DNA of 64,000 nucleotides, taken from the IMG/VR virus record IMGVR_UViG_3300021407_000012, positions 17,844 to 81,843 of that record; one strand, written 5' to 3'. The translations under genes and the position numbers were made by a program. The notes beneath the pieces are model-generated. The model had not been told where the DNA came from and searched no databases. It worked only from the letters and a program-made list of their open reading frames with translations. This document shows positions 53,447 through 61,538 of this stretch, piece by piece. Numbering within the stretch: the stretch's first letter is position 1; every line of letters begins with the position of its first letter. Source of the DNA: a virus.

Positions 53447-53458
53447 TAGGAGAAACAT

Positions 53459-53950
53459 ATGTTACAGATATCTTCACGTACCGGTGCTTCAGCGACACGT
53501 CGTGTTGGTAAGGTTGGTTTACTTCAACTGTTGATCGATCTTATGGAAAATGATCCGACAGCCTCTAAAGAGGTTATGTTTAGAAAGTGGCGTACAGCCA
53601 TTATTAATGATCCTGAAGATGTAGATGTAGCACTATTGTATACATTTACTAATCTTTGGGAAACGGCTGAGCGTGATCGTAAGCAGATGACAAAACCACA
53701 AACAACACGTGATCCCGCACAAATTGAAGCAAAAAAGGCTCAAGTTGCCGAGGTTCGGGAGCAGATTGTTCGCAAAGTGTTTAGTCTTGACTTTGTGATG
53801 CCAAATGGTCAGCAACTTGGAGATTGTACATTTGGCTATCTCGAAAAGGTTGGGGGTGTTTTTGTTAAGATTTCGAAAATGGGTAAGCCAAATCAAGTTA
53901 TTCGTAAAGTCCTTACTGCGAAAAAACTTGAAGAAGCTGCTAGGGAATAA
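53459..53950 (+). CDS. hypothetical protein (163 aa)
   Basis: AGGAG 7 bases upstream. Helical first two-thirds with RKWRTAIIND, then FGYLEKVGGVFVKISKMGKPNQVIRK near the C-terminus. No family recognised. Confidence 0.7.
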   Translation: MLQISSRTGASATRRVGKVGLLQLLIDLMENDPTASKEVMFRKWRTAIINDPEDVDVALLYTFTNLWETAERDRKQMTKPQTTRDPAQIEAKKAQVAEVREQIVRKVFSLDFVMPNGQQLGDCTFGYLEKVGGVFVKISKMGKPNQVIRKVLTAKKLEEAARE

Positions 53951-53955
53951 TTCCC

Positions 53956-54120
53956 ATGATTCTAGGTAGGACTGGAATCCCAACTTGGCAGGATAAGCAA
54001 CAAAATGAGCGTAAACTAGCTAAAGAAGCAACAATATTAGCAAATGAGTTCTTGACACCACATGGCTTTGAAGCTAGGATTGTGCTGTATCCAAAACGGA
54101 AACAAGACAATGAACGATGA
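53956..54120 (+). CDS. small hypothetical protein (54 aa)
   Basis: ATG 53956 five bases after the previous stop; charged helix followed by FEARIVLYPKRKQD. ATGA-type overlap with the next gene. Confidence 0.6.
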   Translation: MILGRTGIPTWQDKQQNERKLAKEATILANEFLTPHGFEARIVLYPKRKQDNER

Positions 54121-54361
54121 TGGTTTAGACATTCCCGAATGTCTCAAGGTTGACCCCGCTTTTCGTGGCAAGGGTGAGGTCACAACCGGTCATGCGGCAC
54201 GTGTTGGTAACGGGGAGAAATCATACCAGACATATAACGGTCGCATGCTGCCCAAGACAATGAGCCCGACAGCATGGGAAATTATCTATGCCGAGGAAAA
54301 ACTGCGTAAGCAGAAAACTGATGAACGTATCACAGAATTGAAGGAAAGGTTTAAGAAATGA
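54110..54361 (+). CDS. hypothetical protein (83 aa)
   Basis: ATG 54110 with ACAAGA upstream. Polar Gly-rich N-terminus, charged C-terminal helix (EEKLRKQKTDERITELKERF). Unknown. Confidence 0.68.
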   Translation: MNDDGLDIPECLKVDPAFRGKGEVTTGHAARVGNGEKSYQTYNGRMLPKTMSPTAWEIIYAEEKLRKQKTDERITELKERFKK

Positions 54362-54816
54362 AAACGGTAACCCTGAGTGAAGGCAAGTGGAACGATATTA
54401 TTTTGATCCTTGCTAAGGGTGCGCAAAGTGCGCCTGATCAAAAACAAGCAACGTATATTCACAATCTTATGATTGCCATTCTTGAAGGGAATGGGGAAGA
54501 AAAAGAAGCTTCTGAAGTTATTGTTCAAGGATATCCAAATGACAAAGATCATGTTGGTTGCATACCCCCGGATGGAACACTCGAAAAGGGATTTAATACA
54601 GTTTTGAGTTATTTGGCGATATATCGTCCTGATTATCTCAGGATGATTGATTTTAAAAACCCCACCACTACGGCGCGGGATGGTTATTGGCTGAAGCATA
54701 ATTATACGGGGGTAACTTTTGATGTTCCCGCCCCGGAATTTTTCCATCGTTTCCATATCGAAACGATCAAGTCCTATCCGAATTATATTCTGGACCAGCG
54801 TTTTCACGACAAGTAA
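54358..54816 (+). CDS. hypothetical protein (152 aa)
   Basis: ATGA overlap. Helical N-terminal half (WNDIILILAKG), then strand/loop region rich in Pro/Tyr. No motif recognised. Confidence 0.7.
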   Translation: MKTVTLSEGKWNDIILILAKGAQSAPDQKQATYIHNLMIAILEGNGEEKEASEVIVQGYPNDKDHVGCIPPDGTLEKGFNTVLSYLAIYRPDYLRMIDFKNPTTTARDGYWLKHNYTGVTFDVPAPEFFHRFHIETIKSYPNYILDQRFHDK

Positions 54817-54834
54817 ATCAACGGAGTATGGAAC

Positions 54835-55014
54835 ATGTCACGTGGTTTTGTTGTTGGTTATGGTTGCCCTGATGGGGGAATGACAACTGATGGAGAAACC
54901 GAATTCGATGCCGAAAGATATTTTGACCGTCATAAAACGAAGCGTGCCAATCGCCGCTTTAATCGTGGCAATCGTCGTGATCGTCGTGATTATGACGACT
55001 ACGATAACGATTAA
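54835..55014 (+). CDS. small Arg/Asp-rich protein (59 aa)
   Basis: GGAG 10 bases before ATG. C-terminal half alternates Arg/Asn with Asp (RGNRRDRRDYDDYDND), likely disordered and nucleic-acid binding. Confidence 0.65.
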   Translation: MSRGFVVGYGCPDGGMTTDGETEFDAERYFDRHKTKRANRRFNRGNRRDRRDYDDYDND

Positions 55015-55086
55015 TAGGTTATGCAACGTCATAGCTTATGATCCAGCTTGCTGTGGCATTTCCTGTCCTGTTGATATGGCTGATAG

Positions 55087-55305
55087 ATGATCCTCAAATT
55101 TGATAAAGCCCTCGATGGGGGTAGTGAAGTATTACATCTTCATATGAGTGAAAAGGGGTATTTTATTCAGCGCCCCCGCATTCGTTTTTTAAACGCTCGA
55201 ATATCCCGTCGCTTTGAGTTTGCATTTGGTTTTGCTGAACCAATGGAACATAGTATGCTGGTATATGTCAATGGTTCTTTCAATAAAGACATAGCTGATA
55301 TGTAA
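55087..55305 (+). CDS. hypothetical protein (72 aa)
   Basis: No strong ribosome-binding site. Strand-rich, ending MLVYVNGSFNKDIADM. Unknown. Confidence 0.5.
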   Translation: MILKFDKALDGGSEVLHLHMSEKGYFIQRPRIRFLNARISRRFEFAFGFAEPMEHSMLVYVNGSFNKDIADM

Positions 55306-55400
55306 ATTTGTATAGCTAATCTGTTTGACTTCGGGTTCGATCTTTTGTACATTCGCGTGGTCAGACGGAATTCACCGCTCTAAACATAGGAGATTATATA

Positions 55401-55850
55401 ATGCCCATTCACACTGGTAAGCGCGAGCCCGCAGTCATTGCTGGTCTTGCATATCTCAACGGTCATATTCGTTACGTTTCCTCTTCGCGTTCGGACCATC
55501 TTCAGTCGGTCCAGGCTCTTCATCCTCAGGACGAGGATGGCAAGCGCGTGACGATTTCTTCGTTCACTCTCTATCGTCTCCCGGAGCCGATGCAGCGCGC
55601 CGAGGCTCTTGCCTATCTGGTGACCAAGTATCAGCCCGACGAAGCGGAACACAAGTTTCTTTCGAGCGAGCACACCAAGCAAGTCAAGCGCGACACCCCG
55701 AAGGGCGAGCGTCGGACTGGCGTCAAGGGCAAGCCGCGGACTGAGTGGTTCACGCCCCCGGTTGATGTGAACGTGACGGTCGAGCGCACGGCACCGAAGC
55801 GTGCCAATGTCCGCAAGCCGAAGAACGACGAGGCGACTGCGGTAGCGTAA
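55401..55850 (+). CDS. hypothetical protein (149 aa), GC-rich
   Basis: TAGGAG 10 bases before ATG. Basic C-terminal half (GERRTGVKGKPRTEW, APKRANVRKPK). Codon use is far richer in GC third positions than in genes left of it, suggesting high expression or separate origin. Followed by a strong terminator. Confidence 0.78.
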   Translation: MPIHTGKREPAVIAGLAYLNGHIRYVSSSRSDHLQSVQALHPQDEDGKRVTISSFTLYRLPEPMQRAEALAYLVTKYQPDEAEHKFLSSEHTKQVKRDTPKGERRTGVKGKPRTEWFTPPVDVNVTVERTAPKRANVRKPKNDEATAVA

Positions 55851-55879
55851 TATCCCCCCTCAAGTACAGCGTAGCGGGG

Positions 55880-55915
55880 AAAGGGGACAGGTACTAGGTG
55901 ACCTGTCCCCTTTAA
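55880..55915 (+). terminator. strong intrinsic terminator
   Basis: AAAGGGGACAGGT and ACCTGTCCCCTTT, a 13-bp perfect stem with an 8-base loop, followed by AATT. Confidence 0.85.
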
Positions 55916-55933
55916 TTCTAGGAACCTATATCA

Positions 55934-56107
55934 ATGTATAACTGGCGTATTGAACTGAGAGATGGTAATTTCGAGATTGATATCGCAAAGCGTGTTGACA
56001 TTCTTAATGGTCATCTCGTGCTGCGCGATGAGCAGGGTATGATTATCAAAGGTTATAATCAAACCCATTGGATTGGTTTTGAACAGCTTTCGAAAGCGGA
56101 GCATTAA
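55934..56107 (+). CDS. small hypothetical protein (57 aa)
   Basis: MYNWRIELRDGNFEIDIA start, beta-rich, like small phage proteins displaying LVLRDEQG. Stop overlaps next start (taATG). Confidence 0.65.
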   Translation: MYNWRIELRDGNFEIDIAKRVDILNGHLVLRDEQGMIIKGYNQTHWIGFEQLSKAEH

Positions 56108-56271
56108 TGTATAAGGTCCAGTTTATCAACACCGTAACAGGTAAGGGTTACATCGATGGTTTTAAAACCGCGAAGGAAGCCAAACGAGTTGCGGAGAAGT
56201 TCAACCTCTATTACCTACAGGATAGTGTCAAGTATCCTGTGCGTACCAAATACTTGGGCAAAAACGCCTAG
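56107..56271 (+). CDS. small hypothetical protein (54 aa)
   Basis: MYKVQFINTVTGKGYIDGF with a helix TAKEAKRVAEKF, resembling a compact beta-alpha fold. taATG overlap. Confidence 0.65.
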   Translation: MYKVQFINTVTGKGYIDGFKTAKEAKRVAEKFNLYYLQDSVKYPVRTKYLGKNA

Positions 56272-56312
56272 ATGTCCTAATTGTGGTCAACCTGAAACGG
56301 AGTGTATGTGCT

Positions 56313-56531
56313 ATGAAGCTTTCGGTTCTTGTTGCTAATCTGGCGCTCGGCTATCTTATTGCTGCGGGCGTCTATCAGACAGTGCAGTGGTTGGCAGTGT
56401 TGCCGTTCCTGGCATTCCTGTCAGTCGCCGCCCCCGCTATTGGTGTTTTGTTAGCGGGGCTGGTGTTCGTTCTTTTCATCGTCCTTTGGATTGGGTCGAT
56501 GATTTCGGGGTCGGCGATTTTTGAGGATTGA
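56313..56531 (+). CDS. membrane protein (72 aa)
   Basis: Two to three hydrophobic segments over nearly the whole length; ATG 56313. A Cys-rich frame (CPNCGQPETECMC) overlaps its start and may be a small zinc protein from GTG 56224. Confidence 0.65.
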   Translation: MKLSVLVANLALGYLIAAGVYQTVQWLAVLPFLAFLSVAAPAIGVLLAGLVFVLFIVLWIGSMISGSAIFED

Positions 56532-56534
56532 CAG

Positions 56535-56663
56535 GTGCAAATTTTTCTGCTAGTCTGTGGGATTCTGTGTTTTTCAGGTGTGTGGGCACTTGGTCATCTT
56601 TTGACCATGTACCCCGACCAAAAATATACCTCTAGCAGACACACAGAATATTACACTTCGTAA
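56535..56663 (+). CDS. possible 42-aa membrane/secreted peptide
   Basis: GTG start with GAGGATTG upstream; hydrophobic N-terminus (IFLLVCGILCFSGVWALG) then polar tail; its TAA begins the promoter copy at 56661. Alternatively the region is only a promoter (TTGACA 56528, TAGTCT 56551). Confidence 0.42.
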   Translation: MQIFLLVCGILCFSGVWALGHLLTMYPDQKYTSSRHTEYYTS

Positions 56664-56703
56664 CATTTCGTGATTGGACACTAAGCGATCAAGCTGGCAT
56701 TCT
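56661..56703 (+). promoter_or_regulatory. conserved phage promoter, copy 2
   Basis: TAACATTTCGTGATTGGACA, -35 TGGACA (56675-56680), 17 bases, CATTCT (56698-56703), upstream of the 56730 gene. Confidence 0.75.
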
Positions 56704-56729
56704 CCGATTGTCAAATAGGAGACAGTCCC

Positions 56730-57125
56730 ATGATGAAGCTTGGTTCCCAAACGAATAGCCTAGTCAACCATATTCAATCTCGTGCGACCATTGGTCAGCC
56801 CGTACCTGAGGTTGGTATGGGTGCCACAATCCTGGCGTGGACTGATCGATACCCGGCAACGATTGTCGAGGTACAGGTGATTAAAGGTCGCACCTACGTC
56901 ACGGTGCAAGAGGATCGCGCCAAGATGATATCGGGGGATTATTACAATCCTGGCGAGTATGAATACACTCGCAATCCCGAGGCGTCTTTCCAGACTTGGC
57001 GCACCAACGATAAGGGTTTTTGGGAGGGAACCTATTTCAATCCCAAGACCAAGCGTTGGGTTAAAAACCCTGGCAATGGTCTGCGCATTGGTGATCGTGA
57101 CAAGTATCACGACCCATCGTTTTAA
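56730..57125 (+). CDS. hypothetical protein (131 aa)
   Basis: ATG 56730 or 56733, TAGGAG upstream. Strand-rich: MGATILAWTDRYPATIVEV looks like an SH3-type start; EYEYTRNPEASFQTW in the middle. Conserved style of phage early proteins; function unknown. Confidence 0.75.
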   Translation: MMKLGSQTNSLVNHIQSRATIGQPVPEVGMGATILAWTDRYPATIVEVQVIKGRTYVTVQEDRAKMISGDYYNPGEYEYTRNPEASFQTWRTNDKGFWEGTYFNPKTKRWVKNPGNGLRIGDRDKYHDPSF

Positions 57126-57276
57126 TTGGCGAGTGGGGCAGCACGGCATCGTGCGTTCCACGGACTAGTAGGGGGGAGGGTGGATAGGTAAGTATCCATT
57201 CCCTTACCGGATGAAATCCCTTGACCGGGAATATAGAGCCTCCCCTTTTAATTCCCTGCATAAAGGATTAATAACA

Positions 57277-57543
57277 ATGACCGGTGATAAACATTTCGAT
57301 GAGATGCAGACAATCGCAAAGACAGCAATGTCTTTAGCTGAAAATGCCATGGCGCAACTAAAAAGAATTGCTGATGCGCTCGGCACCGAAGAGCGGGGTG
57401 AGGCTCTTGTCGAGATTGCACGCAACGCCCACCGGGCAGAACAAAAGTTGGCGGCATTCGAGCGTGATTTGAATTCTCCTTCATTTTATGCGGTTGATTT
57501 GTTTCCTCTTGTGAATAAGCATTTTCCAATTCCTAAGGATTAA
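57277..57543 (+). CDS. helical protein (88 aa)
   Basis: ATG 57277 behind AAAGGATT. Residues 5-65 are one amphipathic helix/coiled coil (AKTAMSLAENAMAQLKRIAD). Preceded by 150 bases with a GCACG-GCAT-CGTGC hairpin and no ORF. Confidence 0.68.
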   Translation: MTGDKHFDEMQTIAKTAMSLAENAMAQLKRIADALGTEERGEALVEIARNAHRAEQKLAAFERDLNSPSFYAVDLFPLVNKHFPIPKD

Positions 57544-57546
57544 TAT

Positions 57547-58059
57547 ATGAAGTGGTTATTTGTTCTATTATCTCTTTTATCTACACCTGTATTGGCGTTA
57601 GATAATCCCGCATGGGAACAGAAGAGACAAGAGGCATTGCGTAATGGTGATCAACAGACGCTTGATAAGTTATATTATATTTCCAATGCCGGGCGATTAA
57701 GAAACATGAACGGGTCCGAATCACCCGTATCATGTTGTGGCGCTGCCGAAGCATATGAGGCTGATGATATTTGGACAGATGAATATGGAAATGCATGGGC
57801 AGTCCTTACATGTAACGATCCAACTAATTGTGAAGAGGTACCGGGAAAAGTAGTACGTAAACCTGGGGAAAAATTTATTATTCCTAATGATCGTCATCTC
57901 GCTAATCACACTCCGGTAAATCATACCGGGCATGGATGGATATGGATTTCTCCTAATGGTACGAGCTATTATGGAGAAGTAAATGGTAATGGTTTTCTGA
58001 AAGGTCCCATGATCATGCAGCCTACCATTATCTGTTACACTGAGCCTTTCCTCGAATAG
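57547..58059 (+). CDS. secreted Cys protein (170 aa)
   Basis: Signal peptide KWLFVLLSLLSTPVLA. Mature protein has CCGAAEAYEADDIW, a second Cys pair (LTCNDPTNC) and TGHGWIWISPNG near the end; disulfides likely. Periplasmic, no family recognised. Confidence 0.75.
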   Translation: MKWLFVLLSLLSTPVLALDNPAWEQKRQEALRNGDQQTLDKLYYISNAGRLRNMNGSESPVSCCGAAEAYEADDIWTDEYGNAWAVLTCNDPTNCEEVPGKVVRKPGEKFIIPNDRHLANHTPVNHTGHGWIWISPNGTSYYGEVNGNGFLKGPMIMQPTIICYTEPFLE

Positions 58060-58068
58060 GAGAATAAT

Positions 58069-58245
58069 ATGAAAGAGTTAAAAGATAATACTCTGCGGCT
58101 AATCCGTAATGCTGTGCGTGATACCACTCTTTTGAAGGGGTCGGTTGTTCTTATTCCCCGTGAGATGAATTTTGATAACATTCGTCGGGAAAAGGCAGAA
58201 AAGGATCGTTTGAAGAAAATTGCCGACGACGCATTTGGAGAATAA
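58069..58245 (+). CDS. small hypothetical protein (58 aa)
   Basis: ATG behind AGGAG. Helical C-terminus (REKAEKDRLKKIADDAF); unknown. Confidence 0.68.
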   Translation: MKELKDNTLRLIRNAVRDTTLLKGSVVLIPREMNFDNIRREKAEKDRLKKIADDAFGE

Positions 58246-58246
58246 T

Positions 58247-58357
58247 ATGTTTTCAGTTTGTGTTGCATTGCTCATAATCAAAGGATGTATCGACTTGTAC
58301 CTTATATCGAAGGGAGGGTTTCCTGTTATTGCTCATTTAATCACGAGGTTAACATGA
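58247..58357 (+). CDS. 36-aa membrane peptide
   Basis: One base after the previous stop, GGAG upstream. Hydrophobic (VCVALLIIKGCIDLYLIS). Tentative. Confidence 0.5.
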   Translation: MFSVCVALLIIKGCIDLYLISKGGFPVIAHLITRLT

Positions 58358-58360
58358 CTG

Positions 58361-58422
58361 TAACATTTTGTGATGGTCTTCGACCAAGTGTAGCTTGACA
58401 TTCCTTTTGAATTTGCTAGAGT
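58361..58422 (+). promoter_or_regulatory. conserved phage promoter, copy 3 (long-spaced type)
   Basis: TAACATTTTGTGAT at 58361, then TTGACA (58395-58400), 16 bases, TAGAGT (58417-58422). Same box but 20 bases further from the -35 than in copies 1 and 2. Confidence 0.7.
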
Positions 58423-58426
58423 GTGT

Positions 58427-58572
58427 AGGCGTTGAGAGCAAGACGGTATCAGGCGCCTTAACCGGTTACGACCGTAAAGGGAGATAGTTGGAACTGAGAA
58501 AGTTAGCTGGTACTAGTGAAACGGCTAATGAGTAATGGAACCTTCCGGGTTCGAGCCCCGACCAACGCAGCT
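58427..58572 (+). ncRNA. tRNA-like structured leader
   Basis: GCGTTG near the 5' end can pair with CAACGC at the 3' end, directly preceded by a T-arm-like CGGG-TTCGAGC-CCCG. Between lie hairpins ACGGT/ACCGT and GTTAGC/GGCTAAT. No CCA end and no anticodon arm, so not a tRNA; it forms the 5' region of the 58593 gene transcript. Function unknown. Confidence 0.45.
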
Positions 58573-58592
58573 AATTCAAGGGAGTAAAGATC

Positions 58593-58787
58593 ATGGATAC
58601 GTTCACCGCATGCTCGATTGTCGAAGGATTTTCAGGCGAAGAGCATACCGAAGAGGAATTTATTGCGGCATGGCAACACCTGATTGATACCGGCGCATGC
58701 TGGTCGCTTCAGGGATGGTATGGGCGTGGTGCAATGGCGATGATCAAGGCAGGGCATTGCACTGCCCCGCAAAATGAAGATAGGTAA
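58593..58787 (+). CDS. conserved small phage protein (64 aa)
   Basis: AGGGAG before ATG. EEEFIAAWQHLIDTGACWSLQ with GWYGRGAMAMIKAGHC is a widespread small phage protein pattern of unknown function. Confidence 0.75.
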   Translation: MDTFTACSIVEGFSGEEHTEEEFIAAWQHLIDTGACWSLQGWYGRGAMAMIKAGHCTAPQNEDR

Positions 58788-58791
58788 ACAA

Positions 58792-59004
58792 ATGAATTGG
58801 AAAGAGACTGATATTATACCGGGCATGCTGGTTCAAAATAGCGAACCCGGTGCGTGGCTGATTTATTACAATACCTTTACGGGAACAGATGCCCCGTATG
58901 GTATGACAAACCTCAAGACAGCCGAGGTAAACAAATACTCGCTTCAAAGTTTACTTGATGTGCTTAATAATGGATCATATACAGCAATGGAGGTCCCCCA
59001 ATGA
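58792..59004 (+). CDS. hypothetical protein (70 aa)
   Basis: ATG 58792 preferred over 58774 because of the ATAGG upstream. ATGA-type overlap with the next gene. Unknown. Confidence 0.65.
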   Translation: MNWKETDIIPGMLVQNSEPGAWLIYYNTFTGTDAPYGMTNLKTAEVNKYSLQSLLDVLNNGSYTAMEVPQ

Positions 59005-59237
59005 AAGCCAAAGGCACTATTTCTATTTGCGCCAAGTGTTCTGACATGTTCGGTGCAGTAGTATACGATGAAAATCATAAAGAGATACTAGATTATGATG
59101 GTTATGTACCATCCTTTTTTCCCGGACAACATTTCAGGGATTATGTGATGCTCGATATTGATCTAGAAACGGGGAAGATTCTCAATTGGGAAGCGCCAAC
59201 TGTGGCTCAATTGCAAGAGATGAAGGATCGCGAATGA
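59001..59237 (+). CDS. hypothetical protein (78 aa)
   Basis: CAKCSDMFGAVVYDENHKEI, then YVPSFFPGQHFRDYVMLDID; a known-looking phage early protein with a single CxxC. Unknown. Confidence 0.7.
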   Translation: MKAKGTISICAKCSDMFGAVVYDENHKEILDYDGYVPSFFPGQHFRDYVMLDIDLETGKILNWEAPTVAQLQEMKDRE

Positions 59238-59392
59238 TCCCGCTGTTCACGCCAATGTCGCGACGCCTTAGATGGTGGTGTTTGATTTTCGGACACCGTT
59301 GGTGGGCATATCATCGGGACGAATGGGATGTAGTCAAGCCCGGCGAGGCAACGCATTTCTGTACAACATGCGGAGAGAATAAAATCCTGTAA
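59234..59392 (+). CDS. small zinc-ribbon-like protein (52 aa)
   Basis: ATGA overlap. FGHRWWAYHRDEWDV then CTTCGENK, with Cys at IFG-proximal position: likely zinc-binding. Its TAA is the start of promoter copy 4. Confidence 0.65.
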   Translation: MIPLFTPMSRRLRWWCLIFGHRWWAYHRDEWDVVKPGEATHFCTTCGENKIL

Positions 59393-59432
59393 TATTTCGT
59401 GATTTGACGTTTGTAATGTGATCGCTTATTCT
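59390..59432 (+). promoter_or_regulatory. conserved phage promoter, copy 4
   Basis: TAATATTTCGTGATTTGACG, -35 TTGACG (59404-59409), 17 bases, TATTCT (59427-59432). Confidence 0.8.
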
Positions 59433-59459
59433 CCTATTTGTCAGATAGGAGATACGAAC

Positions 59460-59789
59460 ATGTACGCCGCTGGTGTTGCTTCTGATCTTCGCTCGTTCAT
59501 CGTGAACACCGAAGACGGTCCCGTGCAGGATGTGGTTCCGTATTATTACGTGCTGGTCGAGGATGACGCTGGTCATCGTTGGGTTACCGGCGACGTGTTC
59601 GATACAGAAACCGAGGCTCAAGCCGTGGTTGACTTCAACGATTATCACGGTATTAATCCCGGCAATTCGGATACGTTTTATAAGAGCACGCCTTGCTATG
59701 GTTCCGATGCGTGGGGACCTGAGGATGATTATGAGTTGGCTTGTTTCGAGGCTGATTGTTATAACGAACCCCGCCCCCAATGGTTTTAA
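59460..59789 (+). CDS. acidic hypothetical protein (109 aa)
   Basis: TAGGAG before ATG 59460. Strongly acidic with YYYVLVEDDAGHRWVTGDVF, a beta-hairpin-like motif; C-terminal half rich in Asp/Tyr. Possible host-factor inhibitor; unproven. Confidence 0.72.
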   Translation: MYAAGVASDLRSFIVNTEDGPVQDVVPYYYVLVEDDAGHRWVTGDVFDTETEAQAVVDFNDYHGINPGNSDTFYKSTPCYGSDAWGPEDDYELACFEADCYNEPRPQWF

Positions 59790-59799
59790 TGGGGCGACA

Positions 59800-59973
59800 A
59801 TGAAAAAATCCCGCACAGATATCAAACATATGGCGCAGGCTGAATTGCTTGGTGCAATGATGAATGCGTTTTATGATCCAAATTTACCGAATGAACTAAG
59901 GGCAGAAATGCACGAACAAGCTAAGCGTGTAGAAAAGCTTTTTGGTTATATTCCAGGCACTTGGGTTTCGTAG
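59800..59973 (+). CDS. small helical protein (57 aa)
   Basis: ATG 59800; helical (MAQAELLGAMMNAFYD ... EMHEQAKRVEKLFGY). Unknown. Confidence 0.65.
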   Translation: MKKSRTDIKHMAQAELLGAMMNAFYDPNLPNELRAEMHEQAKRVEKLFGYIPGTWVS

Positions 59974-59976
59974 ATG

Positions 59977-60019
59977 TAACATTTCGTGATTAGACAATAG
60001 AAAGAAATCTGGTAAGCTA
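59977..60019 (+). promoter_or_regulatory. conserved phage promoter, copy 5
   Basis: TAACATTTCGTGATTAGACA, -35 TAGACA (59991-59996), 17 bases, weak -10 AAGCTA. Followed by a 110-base leader with TTGACAA/TTGTCGA pairing potential. Confidence 0.7.
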
Positions 60020-60131
60020 CACACATTGACAACGAAGCACAACGCTTCGCCTACCAAGTCACGGCGCTAACCCCGTGGGTGGGATATGGGCTGAAACCCC
60101 GAATTGTCGATCCAAAAACGGAGTAACACAA

Positions 60132-60320
60132 ATGACCACGGTTTTTGTTAAGAAGCCCTACAATCTGGTGCGTCGCGTGCCGGTCACCAAGATTCTGAAA
60201 GAGTTCCCGTTCAACGGAACGCAGCTTGAACTGGCGCACCGGCTTATGAAGCCGAAGTTTGGAGCAAACCTGACGTGGGTCGAGGCGAAGAGCGTCATCG
60301 ACTGGTACGCCCAGGTGTAA
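60132..60320 (+). CDS. small hypothetical protein (62 aa)
   Basis: ATG 60132 behind GGAGTAAC. Basic, VKKPYNLVRRVPVTKILKEF then KFGANLTWVEAKSVIDWY. Unknown. Confidence 0.7.
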   Translation: MTTVFVKKPYNLVRRVPVTKILKEFPFNGTQLELAHRLMKPKFGANLTWVEAKSVIDWYAQV

Positions 60321-60522
60321 GAAATTACAGGGATGCGGCATTAATTGCCTATAAGCAACCTGTAATAATGAGCCTAGCCGTGCCCGAATCCTCAATTAGT
60401 CAAGACACGTAGGCAATAGTCCGGTGGTACCTTGCCCGTAAGGGTTTCTAGACAACTGAGCGGTGTTGGCAAACCCGGCAAATGGGGTGGAAAGCCCCTA
60501 ACCACAAATAGGAGATATGACC
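60321..60522 (+). other. 202-base intergenic leader, no ORF
   Basis: Contains TTACAGG/CCTGTAAT and GGGGTGGAAAGCCCC pairing segments, suggesting a structured 5' leader for the 60523 gene. No promoter copy and no gene seen. Confidence 0.4.
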
Positions 60523-60873
60523 ATGAGTGACAATTCGAAATTTGAAATCGTTTGGTTCGATGCGTTGCGTAATGCGAACAATGCGGCAGTGGCACAAAAT
60601 GCCAAGCTTGGCGACGAAAAGTTCCGCGGGCTTGATTGTGGTTTTGCTTGGTTGCAGTTTCCCGGCAATACCCCGTTTGCGCGTTGGGCAAAGAAACAGC
60701 CTAACCTTACGTCGAAGGGATATCCGACCGGTTTGACCATCTGGTATTCCAAGCTGCATCGTGTTTCCACTCAATCGGTGAGTGTGCATGAGGCTGCGGC
60801 AAAGGCAGCGTGCGATACTTTCAAGGCGCTGTTGCCTGAGGCAAAGGTTACGTGGTCAAGCCGCCTCGATTAG
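60523..60873 (+). CDS. hypothetical protein (116 aa)
   Basis: ATG 60523 (60517 also in frame) behind AGGAG. Trp/Ala-rich: FAWLQFPGNTPFARWAKKQ and GYPTGLTIWYSKLHRV. A common phage early-region protein type; function unknown. Confidence 0.75.
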   Translation: MSDNSKFEIVWFDALRNANNAAVAQNAKLGDEKFRGLDCGFAWLQFPGNTPFARWAKKQPNLTSKGYPTGLTIWYSKLHRVSTQSVSVHEAAAKAACDTFKALLPEAKVTWSSRLD

Positions 60874-60917
60874 TAACATTTCGTGATTAGACACTAGCAT
60901 TTCTTTCGTGCTAGTGT
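60874..60917 (+). promoter_or_regulatory. conserved phage promoter, copy 6
   Basis: TAACATTTCGTGATTAGACA, -35 TAGACA (60888-60893), 18 bases, TAGTGT (60912-60917). CTAGCA...TGCTAG in the spacer is an inverted repeat. Confidence 0.82.
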
Positions 60918-60943
60918 CTTTTCAACGAAAGGGAGTTAATCAC

Positions 60944-61357
60944 ATGCGCGATCATCGGGTTGAGGTTGTTTCTCGTCTCACTGGTTTGGGCATCGATCAT
61001 TACGACGCTCTGGAACTGCGTCGTATCGCAATGACGCTGCATCGCTGGTGTGAACTGGAATGCGGCGACAGCGACAATTATAAGTCCTGGGCTATCGAGC
61101 GCGACGAGGTTACCGACAAGCCATATATGTGCATCTATCCGCATAGTGATAACAAAGTGCGTCGTTATCCGGTGGCTGATCGAGAAAAGGGTGCCGGGCG
61201 TCGTTTGCTCAAGATTATGGCAAAGTATCCTGATTTTGTGCCGTACTATCAGACTGATTGTCGCGGTGCCCCCTTGTATATCGTGAAAAAGTCTGATATA
61301 CCTGAGGGTGCATCAATCGATGCCTATTACAACAGAGGCGTAGCGGTGTACAAATGA
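60944..61357 (+). CDS. hypothetical protein (137 aa)
   Basis: GGGAG before ATG 60944. LTGLGIDHYDALELRRIAMTLH and WCELECGD are a recurring pattern in phage early proteins; C-terminal YYQTDCRGAPLYIV. Unknown function. Confidence 0.75.
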   Translation: MRDHRVEVVSRLTGLGIDHYDALELRRIAMTLHRWCELECGDSDNYKSWAIERDEVTDKPYMCIYPHSDNKVRRYPVADREKGAGRRLLKIMAKYPDFVPYYQTDCRGAPLYIVKKSDIPEGASIDAYYNRGVAVYK

Positions 61358-61530
61358 ACACGTCAACGAGATACGTAATCGCCACGAAAGGCGGTGGTTA
61401 CATGGGCGCAGCGCAAGAGTGGCGCAACGTGCCTTTCGAGCAGGCTGCACTGTTTATTGAGAAGTCTCGTGCAATGTCTGTTGTTAAAGAGGGCGATAAC
61501 GTTTTGCCTGTCAAGATCACCATTGATTGA
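61354..61530 (+). CDS. small hypothetical protein (58 aa)
   Basis: ATGA overlap. TRYVIATKGGGYMGAAQEW then an alpha/beta tail. Unknown. Confidence 0.68.
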   Translation: MNTSTRYVIATKGGGYMGAAQEWRNVPFEQAALFIEKSRAMSVVKEGDNVLPVKITID

Positions 61531-61538
61531 GGAAACCC

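Noticed and set aside
56224-56338. Cys-rich zinc-ribbon ORF from GTG 56224
   Set aside because: CPNCGQPETECMC is suggestive, but the frame overlaps two better-supported genes and has no clear ribosome-binding site; kept only as a remark.
57224-57252. TTGACC as a -35 element before the 57277 gene
   Set aside because: No acceptable -10 sequence occurs at the required spacing.
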